NCBI GenBank assembly: GCA_003833135.1
Contig: QZLH01000716.1
Coordinates: 13,551-65,685, forward strand
Source: Oehlia diaphana
Taxonomy: Eukaryota > Glomeromycota > Glomeromycetes > Glomerales > Glomeraceae
Length of the DNA: 52,135 nucleotides
Direction: 5' to 3'
A program made the position numbers and the translations under genes. Positions within the stretch are counted from its first letter, which is position 1; every line of letters starts with the position of its first letter. Below are positions 40,070 to 49,894 of this stretch, one piece after another. Under the pieces are notes generated by a model. It searched no databases. It was not told where the DNA came from and saw only the letters and a program-made list of their open reading frames with translations.

Positions 40070-41868
40070 TAAGAAGAGTTGCATATTTCATCATTTTTAT
40101 TGTTATTTAATGTGGATTAGGGATATAGCACGAAATTTTTTAAGTTCGGTAAGTTGTTTATATCATTTAAAGTATTTTTCTTCATCGATTAAATTCAACT
40201 TTTTGATTTTTTTTTATATTAATTTAGTTATTCCACAAGGGAAATCTTTGATTATAAGATTGGGTTCAGCGTCAAAGAGTTGATGACATTAATATTTGTG
40301 TATTTGCTTCAACTTAACCCATCTAGTTCAAAGGTTTCGAATTATCCACATAAAAAAAAATAAGATTACCAAATTTTTTGAAATTTTGGTGCCAGTATTT
40401 CAAATATGATTATGAAAACGCCAATATAACCTGTAGTTTATGCAGTTTATGCGAATGCATAATATTTTGATTATATATTTATTATAGAACTAACTGAAAC
40501 TGTATAAGAAATTTTTTTATCTTGATCATAATAAACAAAATAGTCTATTTATTTTATTTATTTCTTTTTTTTTAATCTTAATCTTAATGATTAATCAATT
40601 GATATTTTCATAATGATTACATTGTTGAAATGAGTTTATTTCTTGTTAAAGGATAGAACTCGATAATATCAAAGGACCCGCTCAAGCTAACATATGTATT
40701 AAGAATTCTTTATAAACCAGTCTTCCAAGGTTTTACAATATCAAAAGAAGTTGGTTAATTTACAAAATGAAATATCAATTAAGTTCTACTTCATATCAAT
40801 TTAAAATATTGGATTCTAATATTACTGATTTTTTTGATTTTTTACTATTTAGATCCACTTGATTATAAACACTAACATCCAAGGACTAAAGTAAAATCAA
40901 TTTGATTGAAGGATCTCTGAATTCTGATGCGGTGATGTCACGTATGAAAGTATGAAAGTCAATCAATCAAAAATTAGTTATTTTGCACTTATTGTATATT
41001 TTTCTATCTAATGATTTTACAAAATTCAAAATATCAAACTATTCACGTCACTAATATCAAATAAAAAAATAATTTACAAAATCTTTATTTACTTTTATTT
41101 ACACCATGTATATCATTTGTAATATCTATCTCAATTATTAGTTTAAAGTCATCATCATCCATAATTTATAGGAAATGTGGATCTCTAAATATTCTATATA
41201 ACTTGGGCTTGAGTATGTTGACATTTCGAACATTATGTGAATTATCATCTAACTTCTTAAATAGCTATAATCGGTTCCTTCATATTCTCTATTTATGCCA
41301 ACAATCAACTTTTAATTTATTAGTAATTTCATTCCAATATTTTTTTGCACTCAATTCAATCTGTTGTATTAAGTTCCTGAAAATTTATTAATCATTCTAT
41401 ATTTTTCACAATCAGGATCTTTAAAAAGAAAGTGACATGGTCTGAATCATAAAAGTATTTTTTTCATTCAAGACTATAAATTAAGTTGTCGCTTAAATTC
41501 CTTGGTTTGCATAATTTTTATTAATAATGTTTCTAAACTGATGTTTTTTTTTAATAATATATTAGACATGATTCATATAATTTGAAATTAAATAAAATTT
41601 TCAATACATTCAATACATTCTTCAAAAAAATACCTTATGGAAAATTTATTAAGGAAGAGCCAATTACTATTTTACAGATCAACTTCCACAAATCCTCGGG
41701 AATCAGGATTATAAGTGTTACATAAATGATGAAATTAAAGAACTAGAATATAATTCTGAAGTAAATGAATTTAATAATTTAGGCTGTTCTTTTGTGTTAC
41801 TTATAAATTATAAACGAACTATCAAAATTTGAAATTGTATCCATCCAGATCACAACAATAAATATATC
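40070..41868. other. Convergent intergenic DNA with faint coding remnants
   Basis: No gene supported. On the minus strand around 41390-41180 there are protein-like stretches (QQIELSAKKYWNEI; KKLDDNSHNVRNVNILKP) broken by stops, suggesting an eroded gene copy. The plus-strand frame at 41203-41391 is its shadow. The rest is plain AT-rich sequence. Confidence 0.4.
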
Positions 41869-43589
41869 TCATTTACGTTTTTGTCTTTTAAAATTCTTTT
41901 TTGCCGTTTGAAACTTATTATTTCGCTTTCTAAATTGTGATGGATCAGATATTAATCCGTCAAATAGTTCTTTCTTTTTTCCATTGCGCTTAGATGATAA
42001 TACCTTTAATTAAAATTAAAAATTATTGAATTATTAATATCATTGTTTTTTTGAAGAGAAACAGTGCAAAAATTAAAAAATCTTAATTACTTCGACATCA
42101 TCATCATCAGAAATATCTTGACGACGAAATGATTCACGTCTTAAGTTACGTTTATTAAGGACATTTGTACGTTCTTTCTCCGAAGCTTCGACATCTTTGT
42201 GTAAAACTGCGACATCATTAAAATCATTCAAATTCTTTTTGGTTCAAAAAAAAAAAAAAATAATAATAATAATAATAATAAATTAATTATATAGACATGT
42301 ACATTTTGAAAAAAAAAAAAAAAATATTATAAATATATATAAATAAATAAATACTTCAAATTCATCCTCAAATGTTGTATTCTTTTTTAATCTCTTTAAT
42401 TCTTTTTTAGAAAGACTTAATCTAATAAAATTTTCTTCTTCATAACGTAATCTCTCTTCTAATTCAGTATTATCTTCCTTTTGAGAAGAACCTACTAAAG
42501 TTGATTCTTCAGGACGATCATCGTATTCATCTATTAAATCTTTGATTAATCGAGATTTTGATGCTCTTGATAATAATCTTAATTCTTCTTTTTCTCGTTT
42601 GAATTTGGCACCTAAAACCATAAAAATTCAATACATTTTAACTAAATTATATTGTTTAAAGAAATATATATATATATTCTTCTTTTAATTATAATAGTAC
42701 CAGTATCTTCCTCGAAATGAACGGGAGCCAATTTTGGTGCTTTATAAATTCCATTATTGTTAACATCAGCAGCTAAATATAAAATTAATATTTGTTAAAT
42801 TATATTTTTCATCCTTATATTTGATTACAAATAAAGTGTTACCATCATTTGAGTCTTCAGTTTTAGATACAAGGTCTTGTGGATTAGGCTTGAAGGACAG
42901 AGGATTCGATACTACATAAAAGACCTTTATTAACTTTCAATAATTTCTTCTAATCTCATCACTTTTATATAAACTTACATGCCAAACTGTTTCCACTAGT
43001 ACTTGATAATTTAACATCATCATCATTATTAATAATAGTAGCTCTAATTAATTTATCAATTTGATATTTTAATTTTTGTTCTAAAGGTTTTAATTTTTCC
43101 AGAACAACCCTTAATTCAATTAAATTTTCAACAACTGGATGATTTTGTATTGATTGACCATTTAATTTCATATAAATTATAAAAGTTAAAGATGTAATAT
43201 ATTCTAATAATGTATGATATTTTATTTCAAGTAATGATATTCCTTGATTCGTTTTTATTTCATGATTTTTTACTCTATTTAAAAAATAAAGAGTAAAGAA
43301 ATTTTTTTTTTAACCAAGAAAAATTTTGATTAATAAAAATAATCTATTAAAGAGTTCAAAATAAAAAGTTACAAAAAATAAAAAGATTTTTTTTTTATAT
43401 TAAATTTTTTTACCTTGATGTAATAGAAGAAAGTTGTCCTTTTACTTCTTGAATTTTTAATTTTAATTCATTTATTAATATAATAAATTTAGAAATTTCA
43501 TTAGTATTCTTTTCTTGTGATGATGAGTTATTATCTTTAATTTCTTCTGAAATATTGTTAATTAAAGAATTTTCTATTTGATCACCCAT
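41869..43589 (-). CDS. LCP5: Neuroguidin/Lcp5-like ribosome biogenesis protein
   Basis: Seven exons (43414-43589, 42979-43274, 42843-42911, 42701-42772, 42355-42611, 42091-42234, 41869-42003) join in frame to 382 residues. Exons 1-2 carry the Sas10/Utp3/C1D domain: QGISLLEVKYHTLLEY, MKLNGQSIQNHPVVE, LRVVLEKLKPLEQKLKYQI. The remainder is charged and conserved as in the family: NPLSFKPNP, YKAPKLAPVHFEED, LRLLSRASKSRLIKDL, EYDDRPEE, RYEEENFIRL, and a basic C-terminal end. Lcp5 (yeast) and neuroguidin (animals) are nucleolar components of the small-subunit processome needed for 18S rRNA maturation. Length is close to yeast Lcp5 (357). It is head-to-head with PAM18. An (AAT)n tract lies in intron 5 at about 42261-42282. 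Confidence 0.92.
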
Positions 43590-43996
43590 TTTTCTTTTAA
43601 CAAAAGGAAAGAAGATTTCGAGAAAAAAAAATTTTTTTTTTTTTTTGGTTAGTTTTTAATAAATTTTTTTTTTTTTATTTTGTAATACAATGAATGATCT
43701 AATCGATCAACGTCTATTCATAATCTATAAAGTATCACTAAGTATGCAATAATAGTTCTTATATTGTAAGTGATCGTAAATAATCGTAAGTAAATCGTAA
43801 ATGAATTTTAATAAATTATTCATACCTTCACATTTAAGGGTAGGAGGAATATTTGCGTTAATGATATATCCAAATATAAACATAATATCTAGAGTATTCC
43901 TTTGTCACATGATCTGTCATACCTAATTGATTATAAATACACTTTCAAATCGAAAAATTCGAATCTTTTTTTAATCTTAAAAAATAAAAAAAATAT
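43590..43996. promoter_or_regulatory. Divergent promoter, LCP5-like / PAM18
   Basis: A 407-base gap between opposite start codons of two essential-type genes. A TATA-like TTATAAATAC at 43931-43940 lies about 60 bases upstream of the PAM18 ATG. Around 43765-43800 GTAA and ATCGTAA words repeat. No other site is recognised. Confidence 0.5.
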
Positions 43997-44519
43997 ATGG
44001 TAAATATTTTTATCAAGACAAGATATATAAAAATTATTGTTATTATTTTTTTTTTTTTTTTCTATTAATAATAATAAATTTAATTTAATTTATTTTATTT
44101 AGGCAACCCCATTTATTATTGGAGTAGGAATAGCAGTAGCAGCAACAGCTGGTAGATTTGCAGTAAAAGCTGCACAGAAATATAAACCATCATCAGGTCC
44201 TATTATAGGAAGTATGGGTGGTAAATATTATAAAGGAGGGTTTGATAATGAAATCAATAAACGTGAAGCTGCTTTAATTTTAGGTTTAAGGTATGTTTAT
44301 TTTACTAAAAAAAATTTTTTTTTTCTTTTTTTTTTTACTTATAAATTTTTTTTAAAAAAAAATTTCATAAATAGAGAAACAGGTATTAATAGAGCCAAAA
44401 TTAAAGAGGCTCATAGAAGAATTGTGTTGCTTAATCATCCTGATCGAGGTGGTTCTCCTTATTTAGCAAGTAAAATTAATGAGGCAAAGGAGTTTCTTGA
44501 AAAAGTTGTTAGATCATAA
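43997..44519 (+). CDS. PAM18: Pam18/Tim14 mitochondrial import J-protein
   Basis: Three exons (43997-43999, 44103-44290, 44375-44519) give 111 residues. Exon 1 is just the ATG: the codon before the conserved second exon in genomic DNA is TAG, and the only Met that joins in frame at a good donor (ATG|GTAAAT) is at 43997. The protein has one N-terminal membrane helix (about 4-22), [20 protein letters not shown], then a J-domain with [17 protein letters not shown] (HPD at 85-87) and KINEAKEFL. That is the full Pam18/Tim14/DNAJC19 pattern. The protein anchors in the inner membrane at the TIM23 motor and stimulates mtHsp70 ATP hydrolysis during import. The size matches animal DNAJC19 (116); yeast Pam18 has an extra N-terminal extension. 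Confidence 0.94.
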
Positions 44520-45120
44520 CGCAAAAAAAAAAAAAACATTTGTCTTTTCACAAAAATTTTAATATTAATGTAATTAATTGTTATTTATCTCACAAAAACA
44601 CACAAGAAAAAAAAAATAGAGAATAGTTAAAAATAAGTCATAAACTACAAAGAAGATTATTGATTACTTATAATGAATCTGAATTGATGACCGATAATGT
44701 ATTTATTTGTATTATTTTCCATATTTCAAAAAAAAAAAAAAGAAAATTATCATTTCATCATAAGTATACATCATTTTCCACTCTAACTGTTAAATAACGG
44801 TAAAAATTGAGGTTATTAATTTATTATTTGCACAGTTTATGAATTGGAGCAAATTGTATTAGATATGATCAATAAATAAATATACCTTTATATTAATTAA
44901 TTTTTTAAACTATATTTCATGCTTAATATGTAAAATGTGATAAACACGTAATAAATGAACCTTTATTTCAAATAAGATAATAATAATACATAAAAAAAAA
45001 AATTGAAAAGATCAGAATAAATAAAATAATAATTTATAAATATATATTATTGGATGGAGGATAGAGATATCAGTCGAAGACCAATATTTCCAATCCAATA
45101 ACTGAGTTATAGTTCGGTCA
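44520..45120. other. Gene-free AT-rich spacer
   Basis: No coding frame. It presumably contains the 3' end of the PAM18 transcript. From here rightward no conserved housekeeping gene is seen, so this marks the change from core to accessory DNA. Confidence 0.5.
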
Positions 45121-45675
45121 TTAGGAATACTGACCAATACTGGATCGCATATAACAAACATAGCGAATTAGCCATGAAATTGGTAAACGATTTTGCTGAA
45201 ATTGAGTTTGCGAATTATCGATAACGACATTAGGAGAAGTAAAAGCTTGTTGAGATTGATTTTGTATATCTAAATTATCTAAATTCGCATAAAGAGAAGA
45301 ATACGGTGAAGAATTTAGTATAATAATAAGTTTGAATCCTGGAATTTCAAATCAGAAAACTTCAGAGTGACTTTGAGAAGAATTGTAAATCATGTTGAGT
45401 GAACTAAGTGGGGAAGAGATATTGTAACGTTCATATGGCGCCGCTGGCGCGTGGGGCAAGAGTGAGTTGCGTGTAGTATTTTCATCACCTGCAAAAGAGA
45501 ACATGGGTTGTTGTTGTTGAGTATAAGATGTTGGAACAATATCATTATTCATTTAAGAATAGTTGATATAGTTGGAAGTGTTATATAGAGCATTTGACGA
45601 AAATTGTTACGTTTGGAATGATTGGAGTGATTGTAAGTTATTCGCGTTATTTTGTAAAGGATTATTATAATCCAT
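45121..45675 (-). pseudogene. Gln/Asn-rich reading frame with three in-frame stops
   Basis: One minus-strand frame runs from the ATG at 45675 to the TAA at 45121, broken only by stops after LQSFQT, after YINYS and after HSEVF. Composition stays even across the stops: Gln, Asn, Ser and Tyr rich (QQQQPMFSF, NLDNLDIQNQSQQ). It includes a segment FEIPGFKLIIIL, suggesting a real C-terminal motif. The most economical reading is the low-complexity 3' part of a former transcription-factor-like or HMG-type gene, silenced by point mutations to stops. No DNA-binding domain is visible upstream. An intron-based rescue cannot be fully excluded. Confidence 0.6.
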
Positions 45676-46324
45676 CGTATATTTAATTTATATTGAATAG
45701 CAAGAATGTTTCGATCCTTTAATGGTCTAAAATTTTTCAGAGGCTTATGAACAAATAATTTATATTGCTGTAGTTATGAAAAGTTGCATTTCGTGAGTCC
45801 TTTCATATATATACTGTATATATATATATTTTTTCGCATATTTCAGTGTCGAACATTTTAACGTGTTCTGTATTATGTACAGAAATGATAAGGCTAATAA
45901 TAGTTACATTCTTTAAAACAAAATGATCACGTAATATAATATTTAAATTTCTATAAGATTCACTATTTATCAAGGAACAGATGGTACAATTTATAATAAT
46001 GAGCCGCATTTCGTCTTTATACGATCACTGGATGCCGAAAATTTTTAAAAGATGCCAATACTGTCTTATATTATAATTCCGCTCTGCGATTGGGCGATTG
46101 ATCGAATTTAATTTATTACGCTCCATTCAACAAAAAACCAGCCAGCCGATCTTTAAATACATATTGTATTTACTGAGGTGTAAAATATTGGTTAAAAAAA
46201 TGTGAAGCAAATTTCATAACTACAACGATATAAGTTATCTTAATCTCGAAACATTTTTCTCTATAAAAAATAAATAAAAAAAAAAAAATTTTTTACGATT
46301 TTACATAAACTTACACAAAAATAA
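45676..46324. other. Spacer between two pseudogenes
   Basis: No coding frame with recognisable content. The only ORF (45803-46009, -) is a low-complexity AT frame. A TATATA tract lies at about 45807-45829. Confidence 0.45.
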
Positions 46325-46815
46325 ATGCCTTGTCAAATTTTTGACGAAATTCTCGAATTCTTAGAATAAAATAAAACTACTTTACATTCATGCTTGTTAG
46401 TAAATCGTCTTTGGTGTAAAATTTCTGTTAGAGATGTTTTAAGGTTCAAATATGCATCGTGTCAGAAATTCTTAAGAACGCTAATCTCTTATCACCAAAT
46501 GAATCAAAAAAAACAAGATTTCTCTTTCGACCCAAATATCAAAATATCCGTTGTTTAATTACAAATATCTTTCAATTCATGAAATTGATCTGTTGATTCA
46601 ACACGTTCTTGAAAATCAACAAACTACTAATTTAAGAAATTTAAATAATGCCAAATATTTATTATTTCAAGAAATAATTAAAAGAATTAAAATTTTCAAG
46701 AATGAATATCATTAATATTACTTTTTCACAAAATGGTTTAAAATATTTATCATTAATACAATCGTATGAGTACAGATATCGTTATGAACAGAATTTATTG
46801 AAGATGAAATACTAG
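46325..46815 (+). pseudogene. Decayed F-box protein gene
   Basis: From the ATG at 46325 the frame reads MPCQIFDEILEFLE, then a stop, then TTLHSCLLVNRLWCKISVR, which is a classic F-box motif (IFDEIL, LLVNRLWC). Later pieces in other frames read SPNESKK, SIHEIDLLIQHVLENQQ followed by LRNLNNAKYLLFQEII, and SQNGLKYLSLIQSYE. Their order matches the F-box/LRR-like protein family I associate with Glomeromycotina. At least two stops, two frame changes and loss of the expected segment after the F-box show that it is dead. In live members the F-box would bind Skp1 and the rest select substrates. Confidence 0.8.
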
Positions 46816-47904
46816 GAACAGATAATCTTTAGAAACAATAGTCAACGGGAATTTATAATAAAAGAAAATATTTGGTAGTTTTTGCAAAATATTCTAACAC
46901 ACAAAAAAAAAGAAAAATCTAGAACATTCGATTGAGTTATTTAAACATTTTATCTTTCATTACGAAATAAGCTCGATTAAATCCTTAAAATCGTAACATG
47001 TTTAAGCTAAATTATGTGACCCAAGGATTAAATTTAGTCGATATAAAATACATGAAAAAAAAATAATACCGGTACATATACTAGGAATGAGACATTATTT
47101 ATATTATTATCCCATTATTTATTAGATTATTTATATTGTAAGGTAACCATTTAAATGAAAAAAATTACATTTTCGGACACCTGTACATGTTATCTAGTCA
47201 TTTATGTTCTGAATAACAGAAAACATCACGCAAAAATCTTCTTCCTAAATATAGTATAGGCCGCCACTGTTATATTTCACTATACTTTATCCGTAATTTG
47301 TAAAAACTCATTTAATTCTTTTAATAACTTACATGTCCAAAACTTTAGTATTTCTATATTGAACATACGGCCAAATATTAATCATATCTTTGTGGAGTAA
47401 CAATAAAAGCAAAAATAGGACCAGAAATATATATAATATATAGGACGATGCCTGAACTGGTATAATATTGGTGGATTCATTTGATAATAAATAAATAAAT
47501 AAATTTATTTTAAATAAAGATAATAAAGACAAAAATATAGTGAATTAATAAATGTAATAAAATATCCAAATAAATCTAACATTAGTAAATAACATAAAAA
47601 ACCAATAGTCATGAAATTATTAAACATTGATAAATAATTCGTTAGAATTTTGCTGAAAATGAGTTTGTGTGAACAAATGTAAGTTAAAAAAAAAAGGAAA
47701 GTTTTTTTGAGGGTGTATATATATCTCATCGTGACTAATAAAATAGACTCGGTGACTTGTTATAAGTTTATCAGCAGCGAAAGAAATGAATGTTTTGACA
47801 AATGCTTTGGCATATAGCAGGTTGATATTGTTTTATAAAAACGTATATTATTTTATTATGGGCAATCCTATGTATAACGAAATGAGTATTGAGAGTCAGT
47901 TCGT
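46816..47904. other. AT-rich gene-free stretch
   Basis: The only frames (47329-47532 and 47505-47729, both -) are hydrophobic, repetitive and without family marks, as expected by chance. A short repeat TTTATATTATTATCCCATTA occurs near 47096. Nothing else noted. Confidence 0.5.
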
Positions 47905-48509
47905 GGTCGTTGTCAGAAAACAAAAGTGTCTATGGGTTTAAGAAAGCGACCCTGAAAGAAGCAAAGGATATATTTCAGAATATTGTCCATTGGTACTAAG
48001 TTATGGGCAGTGCAAGTTTCCCGAAATGATACGAGATTTGAGCAACTTTAAATGCTTTTATAATCTTTGATGCGGGATTTTTTAATTCTTTTTCTTTTAA
48101 GAGATCAATCAGCACTTATCCACGTTTTGTTCAAGGTATAAGGATTACTTTGTAAATCTGATGAAACTAATTCTATTAATATTGATAAAAATCTCAATTT
48201 AGGGAAAGAAAAGTGGTGTTTCGTATGTGACAAACGTTCGAAAGTAAAAATGATCATGTAAATAATGATCTTAGACACAATATTATTAGTAGGCAATAAA
48301 ATATCGCAGAATCTTCTGGAGATATGATAGACGGTTATTATTATAACGATCAAGACTATTATGAATTTGAAAATGAGAACGAAGCCGAAGAAATTGAATC
48401 ACCTTTTGATAATTTACAGTTTGATCGTATAATCAAGAAAAATATAATGAAAGCTTATAAAGTACTTTATACGTTTCAAATAGCAATTCATAGGATTGAC
48501 TATGTATAA
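47905..48509 (+). pseudogene. Probable eroded gene fragment, family unknown
   Basis: Several plus-strand stretches have protein-like composition in differing frames. One reads DKNLNLGKEKWCFVCDKRSKVKM, shown here only as its key part KEKWCFVCDKRSK, a possible zinc-knuckle half (CxxC). Another is the open segment 48324-48509 with DQDYYEFENENEAEEIESPF and a helical end. Splice signals joining them are not convincing and no start is evident. It may be a broken member of a local gene family or the tail of an unannotated gene. Low confidence. Confidence 0.35.
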
Positions 48510-49114
48510 GAAGGCTAATTAATTCATTTTATTCGCTAATAAAAATTTCCTGGCACTTTTCCAGACTGCTGGTCCTGACGGCAGTTTTACGGATTTTTGA
48601 TTTGTCAAAGAATGAGACTTAGGTACTAATAAAACATGAGGAGTTCGTGAACCGAGTTCAGAATCATTAACTATTATTCATAAATAGAAACAATAATTAA
48701 ACTAACCCTGTAATACGTAAAACTCAGTGAATATGATACATTTATGAGAAAATAACTTAACTTGGACAATTTTCATGTTTAAGGCTATAAACTCTGTGAA
48801 TATGATACTACATTTACGAAAATAATATGAAATAAAAAAACTGTAGTAAATTATTATATATTTAGATTACCCTGTATAAGCTAATTTTGAGTTGTCAGTT
48901 GTGTATTGTAACGTGTAGTATGTCTCCGTAATTTATTACAGATTGTTATCTTAAAATAGATCGGTTTAATCAAAAATTAAACAATAGGAATGTCTCATGT
49001 TAAAATGTTCCATTTTTTATTCATTGTTTACGCTAAATTAAGATATAAACTTTTATGAATATCTTTTAGTATTGTGCGAAATGGCATGGACATAAATCGT
49101 TACAGTTGTACATG
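48510..49114. other. Gene-free spacer
   Basis: No coding frame. Two phrases containing AACTCWGTGAATATGATAC occur near 48720 and 48788, a loose direct duplication of about 70 bases period. The tandem repeat block starts at its right edge. Confidence 0.45.
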
Positions 49115-49220
49115 TATAAATAAGTAGTCTAAATGTTATGGTAACACGCGTATAAATTAGTATTTTAAACGTTACATCACACACATATAAATTAGTAATC
49201 TAAACGTTACGGTTACACAC
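49115..49220 (+). repeat. Three tandem copies, period 35-36 bases
   Basis: Copies start at 49115, 49151 and 49186, each beginning TATAAATWAGTA and carrying CTAAAYGTTAYGGT-like sequence before an ACAC-rich end. A weaker half copy may precede at about 49090. Divergence between copies shows it is not a very recent expansion. Confidence 0.85.
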
Positions 49221-49252
49221 AAATTTTTTTAATTATATAGATATATTAAAAG

Positions 49253-49483
49253 AAAAGATGATGTAATATAATAAGTGTGCCTAAGCATTGTCAATTTCTG
49301 ACTCTGCCTTTTGTGTGACAAGCAAAAAATGATGTAATATATATGTCTTATCCTGACTCTGTTCTTGTAGCTCAAGCAAAAATGATGTAATATATATGTA
49401 ATATAGTATGATTTATCACGTGTTAGAGTAAAGTCCTAAGAATTGTCAATTTGTGACTCAACCTGACTCTGTTCTTGTATGAG
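49253..49483 (+). repeat. Three imperfect copies of an ATGATGTAATATA unit
   Basis: Each copy starts with AAARATGATGTAATATA (49253, 49324 and 49378) and ends with GACTCTGYYYTTGT-like sequence. Copies 1 and 3 also share CCTAAGMATTGTCAATTT. Lengths differ (about 71, 54 and 106 bases) through internal indels. Confidence 0.8.
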
Positions 49484-49692
49484 ATTTCTTTATGAGTAAC
49501 AATCTTTCCAAAAGTGTCGAAATGTAGGTTAAAACAAGTAAATTTCTATTTTGCCACTTTCTAGTCCTAGTAACAACGAAGCTTGGTCCTGGTTAGATGA
49601 CATTAAAGGAAAATGAAAGCTAATAATAGAGTACATAGAACCCTTCAGGTATTTTATTCTTTACTATTTCGAAATGATAGGAATAGCCAACA

Positions 49693-49796
49693 AAAACTAA
49701 CTAAATAATATTTACTTATAATTTAAAACTAACTAAATAATATTTACTTATAATTAACTAACTACTGTAAATAATATTTACATATAATTTAAACTA
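49693..49796 (+). repeat. Tandem AACTAACTAAATAATATTTA repeat, three copies
   Basis: A 32-base unit begins at 49693 and 49725, nearly identical in both, with a third, diverged copy to about 49796. The block ends just before a T-tract and a TAG splice acceptor at 49808-49810, so it may lie in an intron or promoter of the following gene. Confidence 0.85.
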
Positions 49797-49894
49797 AATT
49801 TTTTTTGTAGAAATCTTCGAACTTATCTTCCGTATGGTGTCCAGGGGAAGTTGGTAGAACCACCCCACTGTCGGCCAATTCTGATAATAACTGT

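Noticed and set aside
49115..49483. CRISPR-like array
   Set aside because: The repeats are adjacent and diverged, without unique spacers of constant length, and the genome is eukaryotic.
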